A stretch of 64,000 nucleotides of DNA. It comes from Bacteroidales bacterium. GTDB taxonomy: Bacteria > Bacteroidota > Bacteroidia > Bacteroidales > WCHB1-69. The stretch lies in assembly GCA_024686335.1 (NCBI GenBank), contig JAILCI010000003.1, positions 1 to 64,000 on the forward strand. The letters are read 5' to 3'. A program made the position numbers and the translations under genes. Shown here one piece after another: positions 7,199 through 15,116 of the stretch (the stretch's first letter is position 1; each line of letters opens with the position of its first letter). The notes under the pieces were generated by a model that saw only the letters and a program-made list of their open reading frames with translations, was not told the DNA's origin and made no database searches.

Positions 7199-7597
7199 AT
7201 GGAAAAGATTAAATCTTTGGCAGATCTCAAGAAAAAAAGAGAACAACTCCAATCAATGGTCGGCCTCCGCGAAAATGGTGACAATGCTGAGAACTTAGTT
7301 CAAATCAAGGTTGCCATGGCCACTTGCGGTATCGCATCTGGTGCAAAACAGACGATGGAAGCCATTATTGAGGAGTGCAAGAATCAAAATGTGCAAGCTG
7401 TCGTAACACAAACCGGCTGTATGGGTTACTGCTATGCAGAACCTACAGTGGAAGTTAACAAACCGGGCAGCGACCCGATCGTTTTCGGTCATGTAGACGT
7501 TCAGAAAGCAAAGGACCTCGTGAACAAGTACATCCTTAACAACGAGATTCTGGAAGGCGTCATTCCGGTGAATTACGAAAAAGTAGAAAATAAATAA
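7199..7597 (+). CDS. Thioredoxin-like [2Fe-2S] ferredoxin of the hydrogenase operon
   Basis: 132 residues. After a short charged helix, a thioredoxin-fold [2Fe-2S] domain starts near residue 36. Cysteines at 43, 60, 74 and 78 are visible in ATCGIASGAK, EEC and TGCMGYC; the C-x3-C pair is the family's second ligand pair. Such small ferredoxins accompany NADH-linked [FeFe]-hydrogenases and resemble the N-terminal domain of the NuoF-like subunit. It lies 14 bp before hydB on the same strand and is probably cotranscribed. It is likely an electron carrier or a peripheral cluster of the complex. The exact role is unproven. Confidence 0.82.
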   Translation: MEKIKSLADLKKKREQLQSMVGLRENGDNAENLVQIKVAMATCGIASGAKQTMEAIIEECKNQNVQAVVTQTGCMGYCYAEPTVEVNKPGSDPIVFGHVDVQKAKDLVNKYILNNEILEGVIPVNYEKVENK

Positions 7598-7598
7598 T

Positions 7599-7605
7599 AA
7601 GGAGG
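7599..7605 (+). promoter_or_regulatory. Strong Shine-Dalgarno site before hydB
   Basis: AAGGAGG lies 6 bases before the hydB ATG at 7612. Genes in this phylum mostly lack such sites, so this one stands out and fixes the start. Confidence 0.7.
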
Positions 7606-7611
7606 TTACTG

Positions 7612-9405
7612 ATGGCAAACTATAAATATCACATCTTACTCTGCGGCGGTACCGGCTGTACAGCTTCAGAGAGCCCGAAGATTAAGGCTAACTTTGAAAG
7701 TATCTTAGCTGAAAAGAATCTTACCGACGATGTTCAAGTGGTGGCTACCGGTTGCTTCGGCTTCTGCGAAAAAGGCCCGATCGTGAAGATCCTCCCCGAC
7801 AACACCTTCTACACCCAGGTAAAACCTGAGGACTGCAGAGAGATTGTTGACGAGCACATCATCAAAGGTAGAAAAGTGAACCGTCTGTTGTACGAAAACC
7901 CGGAGAACAAAGCTCATATCTCTGACTCCAAGCACATGGGTTTCTACAAAAAACAGATGCGTATCGCTCTTCGTAACTGCGGTTTCATCGATCCTGAAAA
8001 TATCGAAGAATACATCGCACGTGATGGTTACAAGGCATTGGCTACCGTTCTGGAGCAGAATGACCCGGAAGCAACCATCGACATCATGAAGAAATCCGGT
8101 CTGCGTGGCCGTGGTGGTGCCGGTTTCCCGACAGGTTTGAAATGGGAACTCTGCCGCAAGAACGCCGCTGACCAGAAATATATGATCTGTAACGCCGATG
8201 AGGGTGACCCCGGCGCTTTCATGGATCGTTCCATCTTGGAAGGTGACCCGCACACTTTGATTGAGGCTATGGCTATCGGCGGTTTCTGTATCGGAGCTAC
8301 CAAGGGTCTTGTCTACATCCGTGCTGAATATCCTCTCGCTATCCACCGTCTGCAGGTCGCTATCGGCCAGGCTCGTGAATACGGCCTCCTCGGCGACAAT
8401 ATCTTCGGTACAGACTTCAGCTTCGACATCGAGCTTCGTTACGGTGCCGGCGCATTCGTCTGCGGTGAGGAGACTGCCTTGATCCACTCTATGGAAGGCA
8501 AACGTGGTGAGCCTACCTTCAAACCCCCGTTCCCTGCTCAAGAGGGTTACCTCAAGAAACCGTCCAACGTGAACAACGTGGAGACCTTCGCCAACGTGCC
8601 CGTCATCATCAACAAGGGCTGGGAGTGGTTCTCCTCCATCGGTACTGAGAAGTCCAAAGGTACCAAAGTGTTCGCTCTGGCTGGCCAGATAAACAACGTG
8701 GGTCTTATCGAGGTTCCTATGGGTATCACCCTTCGTGAGGTCATCTACGAAATCGGTGGTGGTATCAAGGGCGGCAGAAAATTCAAAGCCGTTCAAACTG
8801 GTGGTCCTTCCGGCGGTTGCTTGACCGAGAAGTTCCTCGACACCCCTATCGACTATGATAACCTGATCGCTGCTGGCTCCATGATGGGCTCCGGCGGTAT
8901 GATCGTTATGGACGAGACCAGCTGTATGGTTTCCGTGGCTAAGTTCTACCTCGAGTTCACCGTAGAAGAGTCCTGCGGTAAATGTACTCCCTGCCGTATC
9001 GGTAACAAGAGACTTTGCGAACTCTTGGACAAGATCACCAAAGGTAACGGTACAATGGACGACCTCGACCAACTCAGAAACCTCAGCCGCGTGATCAAGG
9101 ACACCGCTCTTTGCGGATTGGGCCAGACATCTCCGAACCCGGTATTGTCTACCATCGACAACTTCTGGGATGAGTATGTAGCTCACGTAAAAGACAAAAA
9201 ATGTCCTGCTGGTCAATGCAAGGCTTTGAAACAATATGTCATTGATCCTGAGAAGTGTAAAGGCTGTACTGCTTGCGCACGCAACTGTCCGGTCGGCGCT
9301 ATCAGTGGCACGGTCAAGATGCCGCATGAGATCAACCAAGAGATCTGTATCAAGTGTGGTACCTGTATCGAAAAATGTAAGTTTAATGCAATTAGTATCA
9401 TTTAA
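7612..9405 (+). CDS. hydB: NADH-binding NuoF-like hydrogenase subunit
   Basis: 597 residues. An N-terminal thioredoxin-like [2Fe-2S] domain has cysteines 11, 16, 48 and 52. The NuoF core follows with GRGGAGFPTGLKW (FMN/NADH site) and CNADEGDPGAF, an SLBB region, and the [4Fe-4S] motif ESCGKCTPCR with a later Cys in LCGLGQ. The C-terminus has two further [4Fe-4S] ferredoxin motifs (KCKGCTACARNCP and CIKCGTCIEKC). This is the flavin subunit of trimeric NAD-dependent, electron-bifurcating [FeFe]-hydrogenases (HydABC), which couple H2 formation to NADH and reduced ferredoxin. hydA begins 14 bp downstream. The family also includes the HndC-type NADP-linked proteins. Confidence 0.92.
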   Translation: MANYKYHILLCGGTGCTASESPKIKANFESILAEKNLTDDVQVVATGCFGFCEKGPIVKILPDNTFYTQVKPEDCREIVDEHIIKGRKVNRLLYENPENKAHISDSKHMGFYKKQMRIALRNCGFIDPENIEEYIARDGYKALATVLEQNDPEATIDIMKKSGLRGRGGAGFPTGLKWELCRKNAADQKYMICNADEGDPGAFMDRSILEGDPHTLIEAMAIGGFCIGATKGLVYIRAEYPLAIHRLQVAIGQAREYGLLGDNIFGTDFSFDIELRYGAGAFVCGEETALIHSMEGKRGEPTFKPPFPAQEGYLKKPSNVNNVETFANVPVIINKGWEWFSSIGTEKSKGTKVFALAGQINNVGLIEVPMGITLREVIYEIGGGIKGGRKFKAVQTGGPSGGCLTEKFLDTPIDYDNLIAAGSMMGSGGMIVMDETSCMVSVAKFYLEFTVEESCGKCTPCRIGNKRLCELLDKITKGNGTMDDLDQLRNLSRVIKDTALCGLGQTSPNPVLSTIDNFWDEYVAHVKDKKCPAGQCKALKQYVIDPEKCKGCTACARNCPVGAISGTVKMPHEINQEICIKCGTCIEKCKFNAISII

Positions 9406-9419
9406 AAAGGGGTTTCACT

Positions 9420-11201
9420 ATGGATATGATAAAATTAACAATAGATAATAGAGAAGTTGAAGTGCCGAAAGGTACTACTATTCTTAAAGCGGCTCAGAAG
9501 ATTGGCATCAACATTCCTACCCTTTGCCATTTTGAGCTTGAAGGACTTGGCGTCCACAACAAACCGGGCAGCTGCCGTATTTGCGTAGTAGAGGTTGCCG
9601 GCCGTAGAAACTTAGCTCCGGCCTGTATCACCGAATGTATGCCCGACATGGTCGTAAAGACTAACTCTATGCGCGTCATCAACGCTCGTAGAACTGTCTT
9701 GGAGCTCATGCTCAGCGACCACCCGAACGATTGTTTGCAATGTGCCAAGAGCGGCCGCTGCGAGCTTCAGAAACTGGCTATCCGCTTCGGCATCCGCCAC
9801 AACCCTTATCAGGGCGGCGAGCAATCCAACTATCAGATTGAGGTTTCTCCCTCTATCATCCGCGACATGAACAAGTGCGTGATGTGCCGTCGTTGCGAGA
9901 CGATGTGTAACGAGATGCAGACTGTTGGCGCACTCTCCGCTATCGAGCGTGGTTTCCCGGCAGTTGTATCTACCGCTTTCAACCAGCACCTGGAGGATTC
10001 TCCGTGCTCATTCTGCGGCCAATGCGTTGCAGTATGTCCTGTAGGCGCCCTCACCGAGGTGGATCACACCCCGAAGATCATCCGCGCTATCATGGACGAG
10101 AAGAAGAAAACCGTTGTCCAAGTGGCTCCCGCTGTACGTGTTGCCCTTGGTGAGGAATTCGGCATGAAACCGGGTAGCATCGTAACTGGTAAAATGGTTA
10201 CCGCTCTCAAGATGTTAGGTTTCGACTATGTATTCGATACAGACTGGTCCGCCGACCTAACCATCATGGAAGAAGGTACCGAGCTCATCGACCGTCTTAC
10301 CCGCTTCCTCAATGGCGATAAGAGCGTTAAGCTCCCGATCCTGACCTCCTGCTGTCCTGCATGGGTTAACTTCTTCGAGCACCACTTCCCGGATATGAAG
10401 GAACTTCCTTCTACCGCTAAGTCTCCTCAACAGATGTTCGGTGCAATGGCAAAATCCTACTTCGCAGAGAAGATTGGCGTTAACCGCAACGATATGGTTT
10501 GCGTTTCCGTCATGCCTTGTCTTGCTAAGAAGTATGAATGCGGCCGTGACGAGTTCAAGGTTGATGGCAATCCCGATGTGGACTACTCCATCTCTACCCG
10601 CGAGCTGGCTAGCATGATCAAACAAGCTAACATCGACCTCTCCACTCTGCCTGAGACCAACTTCGACAGTCCTCTGGGCGAGTCTACTGGTGCTGCCGTT
10701 ATCTTCGGTACCACTGGTGGTGTGATCGAGGCTGCTTGCCGTACCGCTTACGAGGTTATCACAAAGAAACCGCTTCCGAAGATCGACTTCGAAGAGCTCC
10801 GTGGTTTGGAAGGCATCCGTTCCGCTACTATCGACGTGGACGGCCTGAAACTGAACATCGGTATCGCTCACGGTTTGAAGAATGCTCGTAAACTGTTGGA
10901 AGACATCAGAGCCGGTAAGTGCAACTTCCACGCTATCGAAGTGATGGCTTGTCCTGGTGGTTGTATCGACGGTGCTGGTCAACCTCTCCACCACGGTAAC
11001 AGCGACATTATCAAAGCTCGTTGGGAAGCTATCTACAGAGCCGATAAAGAAATGCCGATCCGTAAATCTCACGAGAACCCCTCCATCCAGACCCTTTACA
11101 AAGAGTATCTGGGCGAACCGGGTAGCCACAAAGCTCATGAGTTACTCCATACTCACTACTTCGACAGACAAACTGTGGTTGAAGTTGGTTCGGATAAATA
11201 A
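9420..11201 (+). CDS. hydA: [FeFe]-hydrogenase catalytic subunit
   Basis: 593 residues. In order: [2Fe-2S] domain (Cys36, 52, 55, 69), His-Cys3 [4Fe-4S] site (His101, Cys105, 108, 114), two [4Fe-4S] ferredoxin motifs (Cys153/156/159/163 and Cys196/199/202/206), then the H-cluster domain. All three H-cluster signatures are intact: TSCCPAW at 309-315, MPCLAKKYE from 365, and MACPGGCIDGAGQP from 509 (Cys511 and Cys515). The protein should be active once maturases, not in this window, have inserted the H-cluster. Domain order and neighbours fit the group A trimeric bifurcating type. It lacks the extra C-terminal [2Fe-2S] domain seen in Thermotoga HydA. Confidence 0.95.
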   Translation: MDMIKLTIDNREVEVPKGTTILKAAQKIGINIPTLCHFELEGLGVHNKPGSCRICVVEVAGRRNLAPACITECMPDMVVKTNSMRVINARRTVLELMLSDHPNDCLQCAKSGRCELQKLAIRFGIRHNPYQGGEQSNYQIEVSPSIIRDMNKCVMCRRCETMCNEMQTVGALSAIERGFPAVVSTAFNQHLEDSPCSFCGQCVAVCPVGALTEVDHTPKIIRAIMDEKKKTVVQVAPAVRVALGEEFGMKPGSIVTGKMVTALKMLGFDYVFDTDWSADLTIMEEGTELIDRLTRFLNGDKSVKLPILTSCCPAWVNFFEHHFPDMKELPSTAKSPQQMFGAMAKSYFAEKIGVNRNDMVCVSVMPCLAKKYECGRDEFKVDGNPDVDYSISTRELASMIKQANIDLSTLPETNFDSPLGESTGAAVIFGTTGGVIEAACRTAYEVITKKPLPKIDFEELRGLEGIRSATIDVDGLKLNIGIAHGLKNARKLLEDIRAGKCNFHAIEVMACPGGCIDGAGQPLHHGNSDIIKARWEAIYRADKEMPIRKSHENPSIQTLYKEYLGEPGSHKAHELLHTHYFDRQTVVEVGSDK

Positions 11202-11228
11202 AATCAAACAATCGAAAAAAGTAAGATT

Positions 11229-11720
11229 ATGCAACAAAAAATTATAGTTCCGATCAAGAAAGAAGTTCGCGATAAGATTATTGAAATCTGCAACAAGTTC
11301 AATAACAATCCGGGTGAACTCATCAACGTATTACACGAGACACAAGGCTTCTTAGGCTATCTGCCCGCAGAGGCTCAAGAGTTGATCGCTGAGCAACTTC
11401 ACACCTCCACAGCAACTGTCTACGGTGTGGTCTCCTTCTACTCATTCTTCACCATGAACCCGAAGGGCAAATATCCCGTATCTGTCTGCTTGGGTACTGC
11501 ATGCTACGTGCGTGGTGCTGAGAAGATTCTGGACGCATTCCAGAAAGAACTGGGCATTAAACCCGGTGAGACCGACAAAAACGGTATCTTCTCTCTTACC
11601 TCCCTGCGTTGCGTAGGCGCTTGCGGTCTTGCTCCTGTTGCCCTCGTGGCTAACAAGGTCTACGGCCGTCTTGCTCCTGCCGACATCAAAGGTATCATCA
11701 AAGAATACAGAGAAGCGTAA
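11229..11720 (+). CDS. hydC: NuoE-like [2Fe-2S] hydrogenase subunit
   Basis: 163 residues, typical for NuoE/HydC. A helical N-terminal half leads to a thioredoxin-fold [2Fe-2S] domain with ligands Cys87 and Cys92 (CLGTACYVRGA) and Cys128 and Cys132 (CVGACGLAPV). It passes electrons between the flavin subunit and the rest of the complex. It is the last gene of the operon, 27 bp after hydA; in many operons this subunit comes first. A strong hairpin follows. Confidence 0.92.
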   Translation: MQQKIIVPIKKEVRDKIIEICNKFNNNPGELINVLHETQGFLGYLPAEAQELIAEQLHTSTATVYGVVSFYSFFTMNPKGKYPVSVCLGTACYVRGAEKILDAFQKELGIKPGETDKNGIFSLTSLRCVGACGLAPVALVANKVYGRLAPADIKGIIKEYREA

Positions 11721-11732
11721 TCAACCCTTACC

Positions 11733-11781
11733 AACTTCCTAAAGAGAGTGTCCATACGGGCACTCTCTTTTTTTAGGAAGT
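11733..11781 (+). terminator. Large hairpin terminator after hydC
   Basis: AAGAGAGTG and CACTCTCTT pair across a 10-base loop and a T-run follows. The stem is extended by outer arms AACTTCCT and AGGAAGTT. The right outer arm is also the start of the terminal repeat of the repeat element that follows, so terminator and element overlap. Confidence 0.75.
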
Positions 11782-12172
11782 TATATACATGATGGCATGC
11801 AACTCCTATAAATATTATTATTCAACTTTTCTCTTGATAGAAAAGTTGCCAAAAGATCAAGCCGACATGAATCCCACCCGCTCTGTCCGCCCTCTGACAG
11901 CGGCGGCAAACGGGAACAAAAATGCAGCATGCGACAAAAGGGAAAATACACGGAAGGCATGCATTTTTGTAAACGCAAGCGCCTTTGCACGCCGCTGTTG
12001 GAGGCCGGCCATTCACACCGCGTCCGCACCGCATGTCGGCCTGCCCGCCCGCGTGTTCTATGGGCAGGTGCCTCTGTAAATCATGTTGGGGTTAAAATGC
12101 CATGAAGCCCTCACAAAAACGTCTATCAGCAACTTACTCGGGCATACAAGGTGCCATCAGGTATCTACTCCC
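11776..12172. repeat. Repeat element, copy A (MITE-like, terminal inverted repeats)
   Basis: An element of about 397 bp. The left end is AGTTATATACATGATGGCA (from 11779). The right end, read on the minus strand, is GGGAGTAGATACCTGATGG (to 12172), an imperfect inverted copy. Its core at 11945-12100 is GC-rich and matches copy B (36343-36498) at 148 of 156 positions with no gaps, in the same orientation. The right arm (12101-12150) matches the left arm of copy B in inverted orientation. The left arm, unique to this copy, has a small stem AACTTTTCT/AGAAAAGTT (11824-11847). No transposase is encoded, so any movement would need one in trans. Confidence 0.72.
11822..12034 (-). other. Possible small cysteine-rich ORF in repeat core (copy A)
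   Basis: An open frame of 70 codons begins with ATG at 12034; the frame is open further upstream. The first 30 residues include MRCGRGVNGRPPTAACKG and ACVYKNACLPC, and are the same as in copy B. Across the shared frame, eight base differences separate the copies; five are silent and one is Arg/Lys. That is suggestive of coding but too few to prove it. The C-terminal part differs between copies. No promoter or ribosome site is evident. Confidence 0.25.
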
Positions 12173-12251
12173 TCTCATTTTTATTTTACTAGACATTCAT
12201 CGCACCGCTCGTTTTTTTTCAAAATCGCCGGAGAACTTAGCGGATTTTTTT

Positions 12252-12259
12252 TATTTTTG
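12252..12259 (+). promoter_or_regulatory. -7 promoter motif (TATTTTTG) of corA
   Basis: TATTTTTG lies 75 bp before the corA start and just outside the right end of repeat element A. Confidence 0.6.
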
Positions 12260-12318
12260 CAGTTCCAAAATTTTTGCACCAAGATGTAACAGAATCAGAT
12301 TGTCTAATCCATTAAAAG

Positions 12319-12326
12319 AAAGGAGG
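12319..12326 (+). promoter_or_regulatory. Strong Shine-Dalgarno site before corA
   Basis: AAAGGAGG lies 8 bases before the ATG at 12335 and decides the start. It resembles the site before hydB. Confidence 0.65.
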
Positions 12327-12334
12327 TTATAATT

Positions 12335-13243
12335 ATGGTTGATACCATCAACTTCAGCACATACAAATGGCACCATATCACGGATCCTACAGTAGAAGAC
12401 TTGGATTTCCTTCGAGATAACTTCCACTTCCACCCCTTGGATATAGACGACTGCTCCAGTTTCGTTCAGCGTCCTAAAATCGATAGTTACGAGGACTATC
12501 ATTTTATCGTGCTGCATTTTCCAACTTATGACAAACGTACTAACCTGGTTAAGACCGAGGAGACTAAGATCTTCTGGGGTCAGGAGTTCTTGATTACAGT
12601 GGGCAATTCTCACTATGTGGTGCAAGACTTATTCAACTACACGAAGATACACCCCGAACCGGAAGATGACGAGGATATCAGCGGAACTTCCGATGCAACA
12701 CTATATCACATCCTCTACAACATGATGAAGGAGACTTTCCTTCTCGTAGAACGGATGGGATCCGAGTTGGATGTCATCAACCGCGAACTTTTCAGTACAA
12801 AATCTGAAAAAATCATTGAACAAATATCCCGATTCCGCAAAAATATCATTCAGTTGAACACCATGTTCAAACCTCAACTCAGAATGTTCAAATCCTTTGA
12901 AAGCGGTGACGTAGGTTTCGAAAACGACATGGACGAATACTGGGGTAACATTTTGGACTACTACCAGAAGATGTGGGATATGATTGATGACTATGGCGAG
13001 TTGGTAGATGGCCTCTCCAGCACCTTCGACTCGTTGCAGACCAACAAGACAAATGAGATTATGCGCATGCTGACAATCATCTCCACCATCGTGCTGCCTC
13101 TGACCTTCATCAGCGGTTTGTATGGTATGAATGTCAAGTTACCCTTCGCAAACTCCCCTTATGCTTTTTGGATTGTAATGATCATCTGTGTCAGCATTTT
13201 GGTATTCTTGCTGGTATTCTTTTTGAAAAAAAGATGGATGTAG
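12335..13243 (+). CDS. corA: CorA-family magnesium/divalent cation channel
   Basis: 302 residues. A large cytoplasmic N-terminal domain (about 1-245) with long helices is followed by two membrane helices near the C-terminus (about 243-262 and 277-297). The family's selectivity motif GMN is at 264-266 in LYGMNVKLPF. CorA proteins form pentamers that import Mg2+ and sometimes Co2+ or Ni2+; some relatives (ZntB) export zinc, which cannot be excluded. The lysine/arginine-rich C-terminal tail KKRWM fits the cytoplasmic end. The next gene overlaps its last codons. Confidence 0.9.
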   Translation: MVDTINFSTYKWHHITDPTVEDLDFLRDNFHFHPLDIDDCSSFVQRPKIDSYEDYHFIVLHFPTYDKRTNLVKTEETKIFWGQEFLITVGNSHYVVQDLFNYTKIHPEPEDDEDISGTSDATLYHILYNMMKETFLLVERMGSELDVINRELFSTKSEKIIEQISRFRKNIIQLNTMFKPQLRMFKSFESGDVGFENDMDEYWGNILDYYQKMWDMIDDYGELVDGLSSTFDSLQTNKTNEIMRMLTIISTIVLPLTFISGLYGMNVKLPFANSPYAFWIVMIICVSILVFLLVFFLKKRWM

Positions 13244-13671
13244 GGGATATGTATCAGATTCCACTGGAAATAGAGATGCTGGAGGAGGGCAATTTTCACA
13301 CCATCCTTCATGGCTCCCTTGACGGGGTCAATATGCGTATTGTGCTAGACACAGGAGCTTCACACTCTTGTATCGATTCCGAGATAGCTCTGACCTTCTT
13401 CCCCGACCTTGCTCTTGAAGATACTGAAGGAGTAAACGCGGGTATTGGAGGCAACAACTTTGAAGTTCGCGTAGGCGACTTTTCCAACTTCTTCCTGGGA
13501 GACTTCAAGCAACCTCTTTTGGAAAAACTGGCAATCGTGGATATGTCACACATCAACGTCGCCTATAAAATGCTGAAAAAAGAGCCTATCCAAATGATAT
13601 TAGGCAATGATTTTCTCATAGAACATAAGGCAATCATCAATTACGAAAACAAAATACTTTTTCTCCAATAA
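13234..13671 (+). CDS. Retropepsin-like aspartic protease domain protein
   Basis: About 145 residues from ATG at 13234; ATG at 13249 is an alternative start, and a much longer start at 13168 would overlap corA by 75 bp and is unlikely. The single catalytic motif VLDTGASHSCID and the later ILGNDFLIEHKAIINYENK fit the retropepsin fold, in which two identical chains form one active site. There is no signal peptide, so it is probably cytoplasmic. It overlaps the corA end by 10 bp and ends 6 bp before ruvC, so the three genes are probably cotranscribed. The substrate is unknown. Confidence 0.78.
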   Translation: MDVGDMYQIPLEIEMLEEGNFHTILHGSLDGVNMRIVLDTGASHSCIDSEIALTFFPDLALEDTEGVNAGIGGNNFEVRVGDFSNFFLGDFKQPLLEKLAIVDMSHINVAYKMLKKEPIQMILGNDFLIEHKAIINYENKILFLQ

Positions 13672-13677
13672 ACAATC

Positions 13678-14238
13678 ATGCCAGAAGAAATAAAACATCG
13701 AATATTAGGTATCGACCCAGGTACATCCGTGATGGGTTATGCTATCCTCGACACCAACTTGAACAAATCAGCAGTTCAAGTTATCAGCGTCATCCAGATG
13801 AAGAAGTTGGCGGATCAGTATGCCAAGTTGAAATACATCTACGAGAAGACCAACGCGCTGATTGAGCAATATAAGCCTGACACATTGGCTATCGAGGCAC
13901 CCTTTTACGGCAAAAACGTGCAGTCCATGCTCAAGCTCGGGCGGGCACAGGGAGTCGTCATAGCCGCCTGTCTGCACGCCGGTATGGAGGTGTACGAATA
14001 TTCACCCAGAAAAATCAAACAATCCATCACAGGCAACGGAAGCGCCTCCAAAGAGCAAGTTGCTGCCATGCTGGCACGAATGTACAACCTGACCGATACA
14101 ACGCCCTACCTAGACGCTACAGACTCCTTAGCAGCCGCCGTATGCCACTTCTACCAGCACAAAGTTAACTTCGGCACACCAAAAGTCACCGACTGGAAAG
14201 CCTTTATCGCAAACAACGAAAAACGAGTCATTAAATAG
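13678..14238 (+). CDS. ruvC: Holliday junction resolvase RuvC
   Basis: 186 residues. It cuts Holliday junctions symmetrically together with RuvAB in recombination repair. The four acidic catalytic residues are in place: Asp13 (ILGIDPGTSVMGYAIL), Glu73 (LAIEAPFYGKN), Asp146 and Asp149 (LDATDSLAAAVCHF). SPRKIKQSITGNGSASKEQ is the typical DNA-contact segment. It begins 6 bp after the retropepsin-like gene. ruvA and ruvB are not nearby. Confidence 0.95.
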   Translation: MPEEIKHRILGIDPGTSVMGYAILDTNLNKSAVQVISVIQMKKLADQYAKLKYIYEKTNALIEQYKPDTLAIEAPFYGKNVQSMLKLGRAQGVVIAACLHAGMEVYEYSPRKIKQSITGNGSASKEQVAAMLARMYNLTDTTPYLDATDSLAAAVCHFYQHKVNFGTPKVTDWKAFIANNEKRVIK

Positions 14239-14246
14239 GTAATAAA

Positions 14247-14275
14247 AAAGGCCGGCATAACACCGGCCTGATTTT
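14247..14275. terminator. Bidirectional terminator between ruvC and the exonuclease gene
   Basis: AGGCCGG and CCGGCCT pair across a short loop, with A-run on the left and T-run on the right. It separates two convergent genes and can serve both. Confidence 0.8.
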
Positions 14276-14290
14276 TATATTCTAGAAAAA

Positions 14291-15115
14291 CTACTTGCTA
14301 AATTTGCGCTCCAAACAAGCCTCATGATAGATTTGAGTAATAATCTGCTTTGTATAAAGCGGAAAATCTGCCTTCATCATCCAATCATAATAAGCAGGCT
14401 CCTTCATGAAAACAGTCTTCACAGGCACATTCTTGTACTTGCCAAAGTTGAAAACCGGCATCTGGTTCTTATCAAAAACAATGTGACCAGCAAGGTCTAC
14501 AGAGTGAATATCACGTGTGAAATTGCTCAGTTGTTTCACATCGTTCTGAACCGGGATGGATTTTTTCTTTGTCCTGCTATCGGTATACTCTACTCCATCA
14601 TATTTATCAAGTTGGGCTTTCAACACTTCATATGTTGCACGGGTATCGGCATGGGCCTGATGTGCATCTGTCAAATCCTGATTGCAATAGAACTTATATG
14701 CTGCGATGAGTGTACGTGGCTCCATCTTATGGAAGATATTCTGCACATCGATGAGATATCGGTTGCGCAAGTCAAATTCCTTGCCACAACGCAAGAACTC
14801 TTCTACTAGCAGAGGAACGTCAAACTTATTCGAATTATAGCCGGCCAAATCAGCATCTCCAATAAATGCTAGAAGATCGTCAGCTATCTCCTCAAAGCGA
14901 GGCTTGTTGGCAACATCAGCATCGTATATACCATGTATTGCAGACACCTCCTCAGGAATATGAAAACCCGGGTTGATCAACTCCGTACGGTCAATCTCCT
15001 CACCGTCAGGCATCACCTTGACCATGGAGAGTTCAACAATCTTGTCAGTACCGACATTCAAGCCGGTAGTTTCCAAATCAAAGAAAATAATAGGTCTAGT
15101 AAGGTTTAGTTTCAT
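14291..15115 (-). CDS. DEDDh-type 3'-5' exonuclease (DnaQ-like)
   Basis: 274 residues. Exo I is FFDLETTGLN (Asp13, Glu15), Exo II is AGYNSNKFDVPLL, and Exo III is the AHADTRATYEVL segment with histidine before aspartate, giving the DEDDh class. The family includes the proofreading subunit of DNA polymerase III and free-standing exonucleases. The C-terminal part (KNQMPVFNFGKYKNVPVKTV) resembles the short extra domain found on many Bacteroidota homologues. The start lies 1 bp after the stop of the T9SS gene upstream, so the two are probably translated from one message. Which process it serves is unclear. Confidence 0.88.
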   Translation of the reverse strand: MKLNLTRPIIFFDLETTGLNVGTDKIVELSMVKVMPDGEEIDRTELINPGFHIPEEVSAIHGIYDADVANKPRFEEIADDLLAFIGDADLAGYNSNKFDVPLLVEEFLRCGKEFDLRNRYLIDVQNIFHKMEPRTLIAAYKFYCNQDLTDAHQAHADTRATYEVLKAQLDKYDGVEYTDSRTKKKSIPVQNDVKQLSNFTRDIHSVDLAGHIVFDKNQMPVFNFGKYKNVPVKTVFMKEPAYYDWMMKADFPLYTKQIITQIYHEACLERKFSK

Positions 15116-15116
15116 A

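Larger units (their letters stand above)
11721..12334. other. Long intergenic region: terminator, repeat element A, corA promoter
   Basis: 614 bases without a supported standard gene. It holds the hyd terminator (11733-11781), repeat element A (11776-12172) and the corA promoter (12252-12259). The region 11860-12100 is clearly GC-richer than its surroundings. Confidence 0.6.

Noticed and set aside
7705..9339. Open minus-strand frame of 544 codons opposite hydB
   Set aside because: It lies wholly inside hydB, whose cofactor motifs are complete. Long antisense frames arise from strongly biased codon use; the product has no recognisable motif.
11721..12334. Riboswitch upstream of corA, such as an M-box
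   Set aside because: The leader after the promoter is only about 75 bp and lacks the conserved M-box core; the rest of the gap is repeat element A.
13168..13233. Longer start for the retropepsin-like gene
   Set aside because: It would overlap the last membrane helix of corA by 75 bp; starts at 13234 or 13249 fit better.
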